Shown: positions 25,192-35,121, counted from the stretch's first letter. The stretch: 64,000 bases of DNA from Sporomusa termitida (GCF_007641255.1 NZ_CP036259.1:3288501-3352500), one strand, 5' to 3'. The notes: a model not told the origin generated them from the sequence alone. Made by a program: numbers and translations.

Positions 25192-26358
25192 CTAGTTGTT
25201 GTCTAACTTAAGCACACAGGCGATCATGAGTTTAGCTCTTTCAAACAGGCTTTCGACAATGGCATATTCCTCCGGACTGTGATTGCGTCCTCCTTTTACC
25301 CCCATAGCACATACTGTCGGCACCCCGGCCAAAACAGTATAGGCCGAATCAGAGCCGCCGCCCACCCATTTCGCATAAGGCGTACCAAAACCGTTCTCTT
25401 CATAGGCTTTTTTCACTAGCTCAAACAACTGCTCAACCCCATCCGTTGTTTTCATCGGCTTTATACCATCCATAAAAGCAACCGTAGTGGTCGTGCCGGC
25501 AACATAAATTTTGGCTGCAACTTCTTCGATCTGCTTAATAATCGCCGGTAAGTCGTCCGGGTTCTTATAGCGAACATCAATAAAAATACTTGCATAATCG
25601 GGAACCGCAGTCGATGTTGTCCCGCCTTGCATTACCCCGACATTAAAACTGATGCCCTTTTCCCAGTCAGTTAAATTTTGCACGGCAATAATCTTGTGTG
25701 CGATTTCTAAAATTGCGCTCCGGCCGTTTTCCGGATCGTTGCCCGCATGAGCGGCAATGCCTTTCACTTCCATCATAATCCGGGCTACACCCTTACGCCC
25801 AACAACAATTCCATCGTCTACAAAGCCTGTCTCCATATTAAATGCCGCGGCATAGCCTTTTGCCTCGGCAATAAATATATCAGGTGCATTAGACCTGGCA
25901 TGCAAAACCTCTTCGTCCCCGGCCAAAAGAACTTTAAGTGAACGCGAATTATAGCCGGCAGCTTTCAATGCTTTGATCGCATAAAGAGCAGCCACAATAC
26001 CGCCTTTCATGTCCAGAACGCCTGGTCCGTAAGCAATGCCGTCTTTTATGGTAAAAGGTCGCTCAGCGATTGCACCCGCAGGACAAGCAGTATCCATATG
26101 CCCCATAAAAATCACACCTGGCTTAGACTGGTTTTTGCCAATCTCTGCAATCAACATACTGCCGGCTTTTTCAAACTCGACCAGGCGGGAGCTTGCGCCT
26201 TCCTCATCAAGTATCTGTTTAAAGCGGGCAGCGACTTTGTTAATTCCTTCTTTTTCGTGGGGGCCGCTCTCTATGGAAACAACCTCTTGCCATAGCGATA
26301 CCATTTCGTCACGATGCTCGTCCACAAACTGAAATGCTTTCTGTTTTTTGTCATTCAT
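25192..26358 (-). CDS. M20-family metallopeptidase (glutamate carboxypeptidase/ArgE type)
   Basis: 388 residues from the ATG at 26358, with GGAGGAAG 7 nt upstream. Metal-binding and catalytic motifs are visible: MGHMDTACPAGAIAE (His and catalytic Asp), GPGVLDMKGGIVAALYA (bridging Asp), AGDEEVLHARS (catalytic Glu pair), and GGRNHSPEEYA near the end (final His). It would hydrolyse an N-acyl amino acid or dipeptide in the cytoplasm. It is first in an operon with the YjiH/YjiG pair, which suggests uptake and hydrolysis of the same compound. The 26377-26481 stretch holds an ATTGGC/GCCAAT hairpin in its leader (26394-26414). Confidence 0.88.
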   Translation of the reverse strand: MNDKKQKAFQFVDEHRDEMVSLWQEVVSIESGPHEKEGINKVAARFKQILDEEGASSRLVEFEKAGSMLIAEIGKNQSKPGVIFMGHMDTACPAGAIAERPFTIKDGIAYGPGVLDMKGGIVAALYAIKALKAAGYNSRSLKVLLAGDEEVLHARSNAPDIFIAEAKGYAAAFNMETGFVDDGIVVGRKGVARIMMEVKGIAAHAGNDPENGRSAILEIAHKIIAVQNLTDWEKGISFNVGVMQGGTTSTAVPDYASIFIDVRYKNPDDLPAIIKQIEEVAAKIYVAGTTTTVAFMDGIKPMKTTDGVEQLFELVKKAYEENGFGTPYAKWVGGGSDSAYTVLAGVPTVCAMGVKGGRNHSPEEYAIVESLFERAKLMIACVLKLDNN

Positions 26359-26481
26359 TATTAACTTCCTCCCCATTATTTATTAAATACATTGGCACTC
26401 TTTTGAGCGCCAATATAGAAACCGAGAGTTGATTTGCAATATTTAAACTAATAATTTATTCAGTTAATTGAGTAGTTGTAA

Positions 26482-26535
26482 AAAGGTGCAGTAAATGAAG
26501 ACCTTGGTCCATCTTCCTCATTTAAAGCACCTTTG
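26482..26535 (-). terminator. Terminator after the glycyl radical enzyme activase
   Basis: On the minus strand AAAGGTGC pairs with GCACCTTT, with inner pairing AAATGA/TCATTT, and is followed by TTTTTAC. It separates the glycyl radical operon from the M20 operon. Confidence 0.75.
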
Positions 26536-26590
26536 CTTTATAAATAGCCCTATTTTTTTATCTTAGAAACCACGGATAGCTAGCATTACG

Positions 26591-27496
26591 CTACTTAAAA
26601 TCTACAATACCGATACCATAGTTAGATATTATTCTGTTTGCGTCTGCAATTTCAGTAGCAGCAGGAGTAGTGAAGGTCTGACCACGAACGCCAATGGCAC
26701 TATACTTCGACTGGCCGAAATCATGATAAGGCAAAAGTTCGACCCCCGCCACGCGTGTATTATTCTTAAGATAGTCACACATTTTTTTGATGTTTTGCTC
26801 ATTGGCATTAACTTCGGCAATAAAAGGCACGCGAACGATGGTATGCGGATGCAGCTTCGATATCTGAGCGATATTTGCTAAAATCTTACGGTTGCTGACT
26901 CCGGTCATCTGCATATGAACCGCATCGTCCATATGCTTGATATCTACAAAAACACAATCCAAATAGGCAAAGATGTCTTTAACTTGTTCAAAATCAAAAT
27001 AACCGCTGGTTTCGACAGCAGTATCAATACCCAGTTGGCTGCAGGCTGCTGCAAGCTGCTGCAGAAATCCAGGCTGGGCAAAGGGTTCGCCCCCGGAAAA
27101 GGTGACCCCGCCGCCAGACTCCCGATAGAAGACAGTATCTCTTTTTACCACTTTTAGAACATCTTCAACCGTCACCGCAGCACCTATCAGCTTACGGGCG
27201 CCGGTCGGGCATACCTCACAGCAGCCAGCGCAGCCGGAACATTTTTCACGCGCAAAACGGATTATATTCCCCGCCGGGGAAATGGCCCCTTGGCTGCAAA
27301 CCGGCAAACAGCGCTTACAAGCAATACATTTCTCATGAAAAAACAACACTTCCGGCTTTCCCTGCCACGACTCCGGATTCGAACACCATTTGCATCTTAG
27401 CGGGCAGCCTTTAAAGAAAACAGTACTTCTGATCCCTTCCCCGTCATTAATCGACCAGCGCTGTATTTGAAATATATTGCCCTTACATTGCTGCAT
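26591..27496 (-). CDS. Glycyl radical enzyme activating enzyme (radical SAM)
   Basis: 301 residues from the ATG at 27496, which overlaps the end of the glycyl radical enzyme gene by 14 bp. The radical SAM motif CPLRCKWC is preceded by SINDGEGIRSTVFFKG as in PflA homologues. Two extra ferredoxin-type clusters follow (CIACKRCLPVC and CSGCAGCCEVCP), as in activases of the dehydratase and decarboxylase classes. ESGGGVTFSGGEPFAQP is the SAM-binding GGE segment. It installs the glycyl radical on the upstream enzyme. Confidence 0.93.
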   Translation of the reverse strand: MQQCKGNIFQIQRWSINDGEGIRSTVFFKGCPLRCKWCSNPESWQGKPEVLFFHEKCIACKRCLPVCSQGAISPAGNIIRFAREKCSGCAGCCEVCPTGARKLIGAAVTVEDVLKVVKRDTVFYRESGGGVTFSGGEPFAQPGFLQQLAAACSQLGIDTAVETSGYFDFEQVKDIFAYLDCVFVDIKHMDDAVHMQMTGVSNRKILANIAQISKLHPHTIVRVPFIAEVNANEQNIKKMCDYLKNNTRVAGVELLPYHDFGQSKYSAIGVRGQTFTTPAATEIADANRIISNYGIGIVDFK

Positions 27497-29852
27497 AGGT
27501 AGTTCTTGCAATAATTGCATCCTGAGCTTCCCGGGATAGGTTGACAAACTGTGTACTATAACCGGCAACCCTGACCAGCAAATCTTTATAATCCTCCGGC
27601 TGGGCCTGTGCTTTTCTCAATACTGCGGTGGAAATCACGTTAAACTGAACATGAAAAGCGCCCAGTGCAAAATACGCTCTGATAATAGCCGCCAGGTTTC
27701 TCAGGTCTCTATCTGATTTCAATAAGTCAGGGGATAATTTTACATTCATCAGTGTCCCGCCGGAATGCACGTCATGATTGAGTTTGGCAACAGAACGCAT
27801 CGCCGCGGTAGGACTGGTCAAATCAGTACCGGCATGTGGTGAAACGCCTTCTGTCAAAGGTGTCCTTGCTTTTCTGCCGTCCGGTGTCGCCCCGATTACA
27901 CTCCCCGCCGGAATATAGTTGGAAATCCCCATGAACGCCGAATTGAAAGGTGAGCCAAAGTAATCTTTATAGGCCCGTACTTCTCTGTAGAAAAAATCGC
28001 TTATTTCGGCAGCGATAAAATCAACATAGTCATCATCATTGCCATACTTCGGACAAGCAAGCGCGGCTTGCCTCATTTGTTCATAACCTTCCCAGTCGGC
28101 AGCCAAAGCCTTATCGATTTCTGCTAATGTATATTTTTTATCCTCAAATACCAGTTTCCTGATCATCGCTAAAGAGTTGGCCGCGTCAGCGATCCCGATG
28201 CCGGTAAGAACCGGTCCCAGATTATATTTAGCTCCGCCCCTGCTAAGATCTTTTCCTTGCTCCATACAGCCTTCCACAAGCATAGAAAGGTAGGGCCGCG
28301 GTACCATTTCCGAATGAATCTGCTGGGCGGTAATTGAGCCGATAACAGCATGCTTTACCAGATAAGCAAGTTGTTTATAAAAGGCTGCTTTTACTTCTTC
28401 ATAGCCCATAAATTCAGAAATAGGGATTTCGGCCAGACCCATATCTCTTCCCGAGATCCGGCTTTTCCCGCTATTTAAGGCAAATTCAAGGGCGGCGGCC
28501 AGATTAATATTAACTGCCGACGTCCACTTGCCAATTTTCCTAAAGTGCGGCACCACACAGCCGCAATTACTCCAATCACGTGCATCTTCGGGCGAGAGTC
28601 CTTCCGCGAGCAGCATGGCCGCCCCAACCCCGTCGTTGTGTACGGCAGGAAATCCGGTCCCGGCACGAATCAGTTTACATACAGCTAAGAGAAATTCAGC
28701 CGGACTATCAGGATGAATCCGCACACTTAAGCCTGGCTGGTGTGTTTTTACGTTCTCAGTGGCTGTAAGACACATATAGGAAAGTTCATTGGTTGCATCC
28801 CGGCCGTCTCTGGTTCTGCCCCCCAGAGTCATATTCTGGAATGAGTTATAGCCGGCAAAAAATTTGGCGGTATTACTCGAAATAGCCCATACCCATTCAG
28901 ACAGCTTAAGCCAAAGCGCCTCAATCAATTCTTGCGCTTTTTCCGCAGTAACAGTGCCTGTTTTTATATCACCGGCATAATATGGATACATATATTGATC
29001 AAATCTGCCCAGATTCAAGGCCAGGGAATTCTCGGACAGTATCGAGCCCAGCTGGGTAAACCATACAGCCTGTGCCGCTTCATAAAAAGTTGCCGGGGGC
29101 TGCTCCGGTACCTTACGGCAAATCCTGGCAATTGCAAGCAGTTCTTCTTTACGCAGACTATCCTGCTCGGCTTGCGCCAGCTGCATAGCTTTATCCGCAT
29201 AGCGGTTAGCCAGAGTGACAATCCCTTCGCATACCAACACGGCAGCGTGGTAAAAGTCGATTTTTTCCAAGGCCTCGGCGCTAACCGGTTCCAAGCTTTG
29301 CAGCTGCCTGAGCGCCTCGGCCTTAAGCCCGCCAAAACCTTTTTTAAAGATGATATCCTGATAATCGGCCGTAATTTCGCCAACTGCATTTCTCCATTTG
29401 GAATCATTGTCGATAATGCCTGTATCAATTAAAATTTTGGCTGTTTCCGGATTGATGCGTGACAGAAAATTTTCCTCCAGCGATTTGCCTTGCCAGTAAG
29501 GAAAAATCTCTTTGCGCAATATATCCTTTGCTTCTTGATCAATACAATAGGGGTCCTGGTCCCGGCTTTCAAAGAAGTCCATTTCCTCCTCGACCCATTT
29601 CCAGGAATATTCGGGACAAATAACCCCCGTCTTCAGGAATTCGCCGACAGAGCCAACAATAAGCTCATTGTCAAAAATGGTGACAGGAATACGCTTGCAC
29701 ACTTCCTGAAATGCTTTGGCCCGCCGTCTAATCACTGATTCACCTTCAGTTTGTTGGTGTGATGCCGTAAAAGCCATCGCCCGGTGAATACTAATAGATG
29801 GCTTAGCATCGATGTAAAACTTTTTAAAATCCTCAATGCGTTTACTAGACAT
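27483..29852 (-). CDS. Glycyl radical enzyme of unassigned class
   Basis: 789 residues with a PFL-like fold. The glycyl radical motif is RVAGYSTQF with Gly764, and the active-site region is SNCGCVVPHF with Cys430 and Cys432. Dehydratase, lyase and decarboxylase classes usually carry Cys-x-Glu here (GCVEP). In this protein Val replaces that Glu, and it lacks the Cys-Cys pair of true pyruvate formate-lyase. The class therefore cannot be assigned by motif. It starts at an ATG behind GGAGGGG, is co-transcribed with its activase, and has a GntR-type operator in its promoter. Confidence 0.92.
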   Translation of the reverse strand: MSSKRIEDFKKFYIDAKPSISIHRAMAFTASHQQTEGESVIRRRAKAFQEVCKRIPVTIFDNELIVGSVGEFLKTGVICPEYSWKWVEEEMDFFESRDQDPYCIDQEAKDILRKEIFPYWQGKSLEENFLSRINPETAKILIDTGIIDNDSKWRNAVGEITADYQDIIFKKGFGGLKAEALRQLQSLEPVSAEALEKIDFYHAAVLVCEGIVTLANRYADKAMQLAQAEQDSLRKEELLAIARICRKVPEQPPATFYEAAQAVWFTQLGSILSENSLALNLGRFDQYMYPYYAGDIKTGTVTAEKAQELIEALWLKLSEWVWAISSNTAKFFAGYNSFQNMTLGGRTRDGRDATNELSYMCLTATENVKTHQPGLSVRIHPDSPAEFLLAVCKLIRAGTGFPAVHNDGVGAAMLLAEGLSPEDARDWSNCGCVVPHFRKIGKWTSAVNINLAAALEFALNSGKSRISGRDMGLAEIPISEFMGYEEVKAAFYKQLAYLVKHAVIGSITAQQIHSEMVPRPYLSMLVEGCMEQGKDLSRGGAKYNLGPVLTGIGIADAANSLAMIRKLVFEDKKYTLAEIDKALAADWEGYEQMRQAALACPKYGNDDDYVDFIAAEISDFFYREVRAYKDYFGSPFNSAFMGISNYIPAGSVIGATPDGRKARTPLTEGVSPHAGTDLTSPTAAMRSVAKLNHDVHSGGTLMNVKLSPDLLKSDRDLRNLAAIIRAYFALGAFHVQFNVISTAVLRKAQAQPEDYKDLLVRVAGYSTQFVNLSREAQDAIIARTTYAAM

Positions 29853-29896
29853 GATTACCCCTCCTTCGGATTTTGCTAGCTTTAGCTAATTTTCGA

Positions 29897-29922
29897 TTTT
29901 CGAAAGTATACAATAGCGAAAA
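29897..29922. promoter_or_regulatory. Candidate GntR operator in the glycyl radical enzyme promoter
   Basis: TTTTCG and CGAAAA arms flank a GTATAC centre. The left half, TTTTCGAAAGTATAC, is close to the half-site of the perfect repeat before the gntR gene (30643-30675). Confidence 0.5.
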
Positions 29923-29940
29923 CATTATTAATGTAATCAC

Positions 29941-30603
29941 TCAGCTTAAGTATTCGATCAGATTCTTGCTCGCATCAACCATATGTTTGCGCAATTGTTT
30001 TTGCGCACCTTTGATATTTCCCTGAGCACAGGCATTGAGTAACGCGCGATGTTCTGCCTGTGATTTTGTCTGATAATGCATCGTTGTCAAATATAAACGC
30101 ATATAACGTTCCACATTGTTATGCATATTTTGAATCAGCGCCAGCAGCTTTGGCCTATTTGCCGACCGGTACAGTGTTTCGTGAAACTGCCAATTCAGTT
30201 CACTCCAATGCTTACGCAGGGTTTCTTCATCTGCTTTTTTCAGAATTTCATCCGCCTCTGCCAAATCTGCCTGAGTCAAATTAGGAATAGCCAACTCTAG
30301 TGCCCCTAATTCTAAAAAAAGTCTTATATCAAATATCTCCTGCGCTTCCACTGCCGATAATTCACTAACCATAGCCCCACGATTAGGATAAAACCTCACC
30401 AAGCCCTCTGCTTCCAGGTTTTTCAACGCTTCCCGTAAAGCACTCATGCTTACGCTAAATTTCGCCGCCAATTCCTCCTGTTTGAGTTGGACGCCCCCGC
30501 TAAGTTCGCCCGCCAGAATGGATTCGCGCAAAATATTGGTAATCATGCCAGGCAAGGTACGATATGAGGTTTTTATCTGACCTGTGACATTATTATTCAT
30601 CAT
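29941..30603 (-). CDS. GntR-family regulator (FadR/FCD type)
   Basis: 220 residues from the ATG pair at 30603/30600. The N-terminal winged helix contains ILRESILAGELSGGVQLKQEELAAKFSVSMSALREALKNLEAEGLV, and the C-terminal FCD domain carries RLFLELGALELA and metal-site His residues (NWQFHETLY, EHRALLNA). No ribosome binding site is obvious. A longer reading would run through the operator. The matching operator sites point to control of the adjacent glycyl radical operon and of itself. Confidence 0.88.
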   Translation of the reverse strand: MMNNNVTGQIKTSYRTLPGMITNILRESILAGELSGGVQLKQEELAAKFSVSMSALREALKNLEAEGLVRFYPNRGAMVSELSAVEAQEIFDIRLFLELGALELAIPNLTQADLAEADEILKKADEETLRKHWSELNWQFHETLYRSANRPKLLALIQNMHNNVERYMRLYLTTMHYQTKSQAEHRALLNACAQGNIKGAQKQLRKHMVDASKNLIEYLS

Positions 30604-30642
30604 AGTGTAACTATATAACTTTTTCTTAGTATTGTAAATATT

Positions 30643-30675
30643 ATTTTCGAATGTACACAGTATACATTCGAAAAT
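30643..30675. promoter_or_regulatory. Operator: 13-bp perfect inverted repeat before the gntR gene
   Basis: ATTTTCGAATGTA (30643-30655) and its exact reverse complement (30663-30675) are separated by 7 bp. It lies 40 bp upstream of the regulator start, as expected for autoregulation. Confidence 0.7.
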
Positions 30676-30708
30676 CAATCTACTCGAAGACCCGGTTCCT
30701 GCCCCTGT

Positions 30709-30748
30709 CCGGAAGCAACCTGCTCCCCAGAGGGGGGTTGCTTCCGGG
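30709..30748. repeat. GC-rich hairpin between the RND operon and gntR
   Basis: CCGGAAGCAACC pairs exactly with GGTTGCTTCCGG around a C/G-rich loop. It follows the RND pump gene on the minus strand, but no T run follows, so it may be a factor-assisted terminator or mRNA-stabilising hairpin. Confidence 0.6.
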
Positions 30749-30773
30749 CTCCATACAGAAACTGAACATTAAG

Positions 30774-33700
30774 TTACTCCTTTAACTGGGAAGAGCCGGA
30801 ACGCTTGTTTCTAACCTTTTCGGTGATAGCTTCGACCACAACAAACAGCACCGGGATTAAAAATATTCCCAGCACGGTCGCGGTAAACATACCACCCACG
30901 ACGGCTGTGCCCATAGAATTCCTGGCGCCGGCCCCGGCCCCTGTCGCCACGGCTAGCGGGAAGCAGCCAATAATAAAGGCCAGTGAGGTCATAAGAATCG
31001 GCCGCAGCCGGGTTTGGGCCGCTTCAATCGCCGCCTTAACCGGATTCATGCCTTTGTCAACCCGGACTTTGGCAAACTCAACAATCAATATCGCATTTTT
31101 CGCAGCCAAACCAATCAGCATAACTAAACCGATCTGCATGTATACGCTGTTTTCCAGATTGCGCACATACTGAAACAGGAAGGCGCCAAAGACGCCGGTT
31201 GGCACGGAAAGCAGCACGGCAAAGGGAACACTCCAGCTCTCATACAGAGCCGCCAAACATAAAAAGACAAAAACGATTGCCATACCAAACACAATCGGCG
31301 CCTGGGAACCGGAGAGCTTTTCCTCCCGGCTTTGCCCGGACCATTCATAGGTATAGCCACTGGTTAAGGTTTGCTCGGCCACCGCTTCCAGGGCCGTCAT
31401 GGCTTGGCCGGAGCTGTACCCGGCAGCCTGCGTGCCGCTGATTTGCACGGCTTTCACACCATTAAACCGGGTAATGACAGTTGGCGCGTTAATCTTTTTC
31501 GGTGTAAGGAGGGTATTTAGCGGCACCATCGTATCATTAGAGCTTTTTACATAAAGATAGCGCGTTGCATTCGCATCACTGCGAAATGACGGTTCGGCCT
31601 GCACCGTAACCTTGTAGGAACGGCCAAATTTATTAAAATCATTGACCTGGGTGCCGCCCAGGAATACCTGCAAGGCCGTAAATACATCATCAACGGCCAC
31701 CCCCAGTTGTTCAGCCTTTTCCCGGTCTACCTCAAATTCATAGCTTGGGGTATTGGCTTTGAAGGTAGAGGTAATCGAGCCGATCTCCGGCCGCTCCTGG
31801 GCCGCCGCCACGAATTTTTGGGCCATGCTGTCAAGATCAGCTAAAGAACCGCCGCTCCGGTCTTGCAGCATCAGGGTAAAGCCACCGACCATGCCCAGCC
31901 CCGGCAGACCGGAGGGAGCAAAGGAAACGACCGAGCCTTCCGGAAATTGGGCTCCACTCAGCAAGGTCTGGCTTATTTCGGCTTTTACCTGTAATTCAGG
32001 CTTTTGCCGCTCGCTCCAGGCATCCAGGGAGATAAACATAGCCCCGGCATTCGTCTTGGTGCCGCCCCCCAATATATCCATACCTGATAACGACATAATA
32101 TTAAGCACCCCAGGCTGGGCACTTACCTTGTCGGTAAATTGCCGCATCACATCAATCGTCCGGTTCAAACTGGACGCTTCCGGCAGCGTGATGGCCGTTA
32201 TATAGAAGCCCTGATCTTCATCAGGCACAAAGGAAGACGGCACCGCTTTATACAACCCGCCGGTCAGGATGAGTAAGACGGCCAGCAGCACCAGGCACAG
32301 GCGGGCTTTGGGAATAAGCCGGCCGAGCCTGTTCCCATACTGCGCAATGCCGCGTTCAAACCAACTATTAAAAGCACTAAAAAATCTGGCCAATGCCCCG
32401 CTGTGCGCCTGGGGATCATGGGGTTTAAGCAGCAGCACGCACAGGGCCGGCGTCAGTGACAAGGCAACAATGGCCGACAAAGCCATTGATACCACAATGG
32501 TTAACGCGAATTGTTTGTATAAGATCCCTGTAGTGCCGCCGAAAAAAGCCACCGGAATAAATACGGACGCCAATACGAACGCAATCGCGACAACCGGGCC
32601 GGATACCTCGCTCATGGCCCGCTTGGTGGCGTCCAGCGGGGACAGTCCGGAATAGCGCATATGATACTCGACAGCCTCAATAACAACAATCGCATCATCC
32701 ACAACCAGCCCGATAGCCAGCACCATCGCAAATAACGTAAGCGTGTTGATGGTAAAGCCTAGTGCACTAAAGGCGGCAAAGGTGCCCAGCAAGGATACCG
32801 GAATGGCCAGCAAAGGAATCAGCGTGGCCCGCCAGCTCTGCAGGAAAACAAACACCACAATTAAAACCAACAGCAATGCTTCGGCAAAGGTTTTAATTAC
32901 CTCCTGCATGGATTCGCGCACAAACTCGGTATTATCAACAACAATTTTATATTCCATGTCGCCGGGGAAATTCTTCGCGGCCTGGGCCAGCACAGCTTTT
33001 ACCTTACTGATGGTCTCTAAGGCATTGGCATCACTGGTTAGCTTAACAGCAAACCCGGCTGCCACCTTACCGTTCACCAGGCTGTTAAAATCATATTCCT
33101 TGCTGCCCAGCTCCACCCGGGCAATATCCTTAATCCGGACGAAGGAACCGTCTGACTGGGAACGAACGATAATATTTTCAAACTCGGTCTGATCCGTGAG
33201 ACGGCCTTTCACCTTGGCTGTATACTGGAATTGCTGCGCAGACGCCGTCGGCATTTTACCAAAGGCGCCGGCGGCCGCCTGCACATTTTGCGTTTCAATC
33301 GCGGCCGTCACCTCACTGGCGGCAATCCCCAGCTGCGCCATTTTTTCCGGCTGCAGCCATATCCGCATACTGTAATCCGAGCCAAAGGCCGATACCTCGC
33401 CGACACCCTTGACCCGTTTGATATCATCAATCAGATAAATACTGCCATAATTTTTCAGGAAATTGGCATCAAAATTGTCATTGGGCGACCAGAGGGTAAA
33501 AATAAGCGACATATCCTGCGAGGCTTTGCGCGTTGTAACCCCGGTGGTCTGCACCGTACCGGGCAACGAGGCATTGGCTTGCGCTACCCGGTTCTGTGCT
33601 TGTACCGCGGCCGTATCCGAGTCTTTCTCGGTCTCAAACTGGATGCTCAGGGAATAAGCACCGGAATCGGTGCTGGTGGAGGACATATACACCATATCCT

Positions 33701-33917
33701 CAACACCATTGATCTGTTCTTCAATGACCTGGGCCACAGTTTGATCAACAACATCGGCATTAGCCCCCTGGTAGGAAGTGCTTACCGAGATTGTCGGCGG
33801 CGAAATCTGCGGGTACTGCGCTACCGGCAGGGTAAAGGCGGCCGTTGTGCCCAGCAAGGTAATAATGATCGACAACACAATGGCGAAAATCGGGCGCTTA
33901 ATAAAGAAGTCAGCCAT
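30774..33917 (-). CDS. RND multidrug efflux pump, HAE1/AcrB type
   Basis: 1047 residues, standard for the family. It begins MADFFIKRPIFAIVLSIIITLLG, then PVAQYPQISPPTISVSTSYQGA of the porter domain. The fourth transmembrane helix carries GLVVDDAIVVIEAVEYH with the proton-relay Asp pair, and GLAAKNAILIVEFAK lies in a late helix. It is an inner-membrane proton-driven exporter working with the periplasmic adaptor and outer-membrane channel encoded just upstream. This requires an outer membrane and so supports a diderm host. A divergent MarR gene probably controls the operon. Confidence 0.96.
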   Translation of the reverse strand: MADFFIKRPIFAIVLSIIITLLGTTAAFTLPVAQYPQISPPTISVSTSYQGANADVVDQTVAQVIEEQINGVEDMVYMSSTSTDSGAYSLSIQFETEKDSDTAAVQAQNRVAQANASLPGTVQTTGVTTRKASQDMSLIFTLWSPNDNFDANFLKNYGSIYLIDDIKRVKGVGEVSAFGSDYSMRIWLQPEKMAQLGIAASEVTAAIETQNVQAAAGAFGKMPTASAQQFQYTAKVKGRLTDQTEFENIIVRSQSDGSFVRIKDIARVELGSKEYDFNSLVNGKVAAGFAVKLTSDANALETISKVKAVLAQAAKNFPGDMEYKIVVDNTEFVRESMQEVIKTFAEALLLVLIVVFVFLQSWRATLIPLLAIPVSLLGTFAAFSALGFTINTLTLFAMVLAIGLVVDDAIVVIEAVEYHMRYSGLSPLDATKRAMSEVSGPVVAIAFVLASVFIPVAFFGGTTGILYKQFALTIVVSMALSAIVALSLTPALCVLLLKPHDPQAHSGALARFFSAFNSWFERGIAQYGNRLGRLIPKARLCLVLLAVLLILTGGLYKAVPSSFVPDEDQGFYITAITLPEASSLNRTIDVMRQFTDKVSAQPGVLNIMSLSGMDILGGGTKTNAGAMFISLDAWSERQKPELQVKAEISQTLLSGAQFPEGSVVSFAPSGLPGLGMVGGFTLMLQDRSGGSLADLDSMAQKFVAAAQERPEIGSITSTFKANTPSYEFEVDREKAEQLGVAVDDVFTALQVFLGGTQVNDFNKFGRSYKVTVQAEPSFRSDANATRYLYVKSSNDTMVPLNTLLTPKKINAPTVITRFNGVKAVQISGTQAAGYSSGQAMTALEAVAEQTLTSGYTYEWSGQSREEKLSGSQAPIVFGMAIVFVFLCLAALYESWSVPFAVLLSVPTGVFGAFLFQYVRNLENSVYMQIGLVMLIGLAAKNAILIVEFAKVRVDKGMNPVKAAIEAAQTRLRPILMTSLAFIIGCFPLAVATGAGAGARNSMGTAVVGGMFTATVLGIFLIPVLFVVVEAITEKVRNKRSGSSQLKE

Positions 33918-33930
33918 ATATCAACGCCCC

Positions 33931-35097
33931 CTATTGCTGAGCCGGAGTCTGTGCATCCGGCTGTATCATTGTTACTTGTAAAGCATTGCCTTGTTTTACC
34001 TTGTCGATACCGTCCACAACCACCCGGTCGGTGCCGCTAAGGCCTTCTTCCACCAGCCACATATCGCCAATCCTGTCGCCAAGCTTTACTTGCCGGCTTT
34101 CGGCCTTGTTATCCTCGGTCACGACGGTAACAAAGGTAGTATCCAGCACTTCCTTAACCGCTTTTTGGGGAATCAGCAACGCCCCCTGCCGCACCGTTTC
34201 CTGCGCAACCACCCGGGCAAACATCCCTGGCAGCAAGTAGTTTTGCGGATTATCAAAGCTGGCTTTGAGCGTAATCGTGCCTGTTGTATTGTCGATTCCC
34301 CGGTCGATTTGCTCCACCCGGCCAATGAGCGAATATTCCGTGCCGTCGCTTAATACCAGCTGCAGATGCTCCTTAAAGCTGGCCGGCAGGGAACCGTTGC
34401 CGGTCCGGAGATAATTCAGGTATTCCGTTTCGCTCATGCTGAACTGCACCCAAACCGGATTGATGGAGGAAACGGTAGCCATTGTTGTCGAACCGGCGGC
34501 CACATAATAACCGAGACTTACATCATTCACATCAATGCGGCCGTCAACCGGCGAAACAATCAAGGTATCCTGCTCATCCTCAAGGGCCTGCTGCAGGACG
34601 GCCCGGTTGACCTCCACCGTAGCAGCTTCTTCTTCCGCCTGGGCTACATAGGCATCTACCGTTTGTTGGGCAACCCCTTTGACCGCGGCCAGTTTCTGAT
34701 AGCGCTCTACGTCTTTCCGGGTATTATTAAGGGTGGCCTGCGATTTTAGCAACGTAGCCCTGGCCGAATTAATCGCCGACCGGTACTGCTTATTATCGAT
34801 TTGGAACAAAGGCTGGCCCTTATAGACCGTATCGCCGCCGTTCACCATCTTCGCCACAACATTCCCGGCTACTTTGGACATGATTTTTACTTCACTCTTG
34901 GCCTTTACCTGGCCCACAAATTCACGGTTGACAGGTGTGTCCCGCGTTACTACCTGCATCGCCTTTACTACTACCGCCGGCGGGGCTGTATTCAGCTGTG
35001 TTTTGGACAATATCCCGCTGCGTACAACCACAACGCCAAGCAAAACAACGGCAGCAAGCAAGCCAATGTACAGTTTTTTTGAACCCTTGATACTCAA
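33931..35097 (-). CDS. RND efflux periplasmic adaptor (AcrA/MexA type)
   Basis: 388 residues from a TTG at 35097, with GGAGG 8 nt upstream. An N-terminal hydrophobic segment (LYIGLLAAVVLLGVVVVRSG) anchors it and lacks a lipobox Cys. The lipoyl/barrel-sandwich halves (VKIMSKVAGNVVAKMVNGGDTVYKGQPLF and TLIVSPVDGRIDVNDVSLG) flank an alpha-hairpin. It bridges the inner-membrane pump and the outer-membrane channel. It lies 13 nt upstream of the pump gene. Confidence 0.94.
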   Translation of the reverse strand: MSIKGSKKLYIGLLAAVVLLGVVVVRSGILSKTQLNTAPPAVVVKAMQVVTRDTPVNREFVGQVKAKSEVKIMSKVAGNVVAKMVNGGDTVYKGQPLFQIDNKQYRSAINSARATLLKSQATLNNTRKDVERYQKLAAVKGVAQQTVDAYVAQAEEEAATVEVNRAVLQQALEDEQDTLIVSPVDGRIDVNDVSLGYYVAAGSTTMATVSSINPVWVQFSMSETEYLNYLRTGNGSLPASFKEHLQLVLSDGTEYSLIGRVEQIDRGIDNTTGTITLKASFDNPQNYLLPGMFARVVAQETVRQGALLIPQKAVKEVLDTTFVTVVTEDNKAESRQVKLGDRIGDMWLVEEGLSGTDRVVVDGIDKVKQGNALQVTMIQPDAQTPAQQ

Positions 35098-35121
35098 TTG
35101 TCATTCCTCCCACTCCCCCGG

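Noticed and set aside
30709-30748. GC-rich hairpin considered as a REP-type mobile element
   Set aside because: No second copy of this hairpin is visible in the window; kept only as a hairpin.
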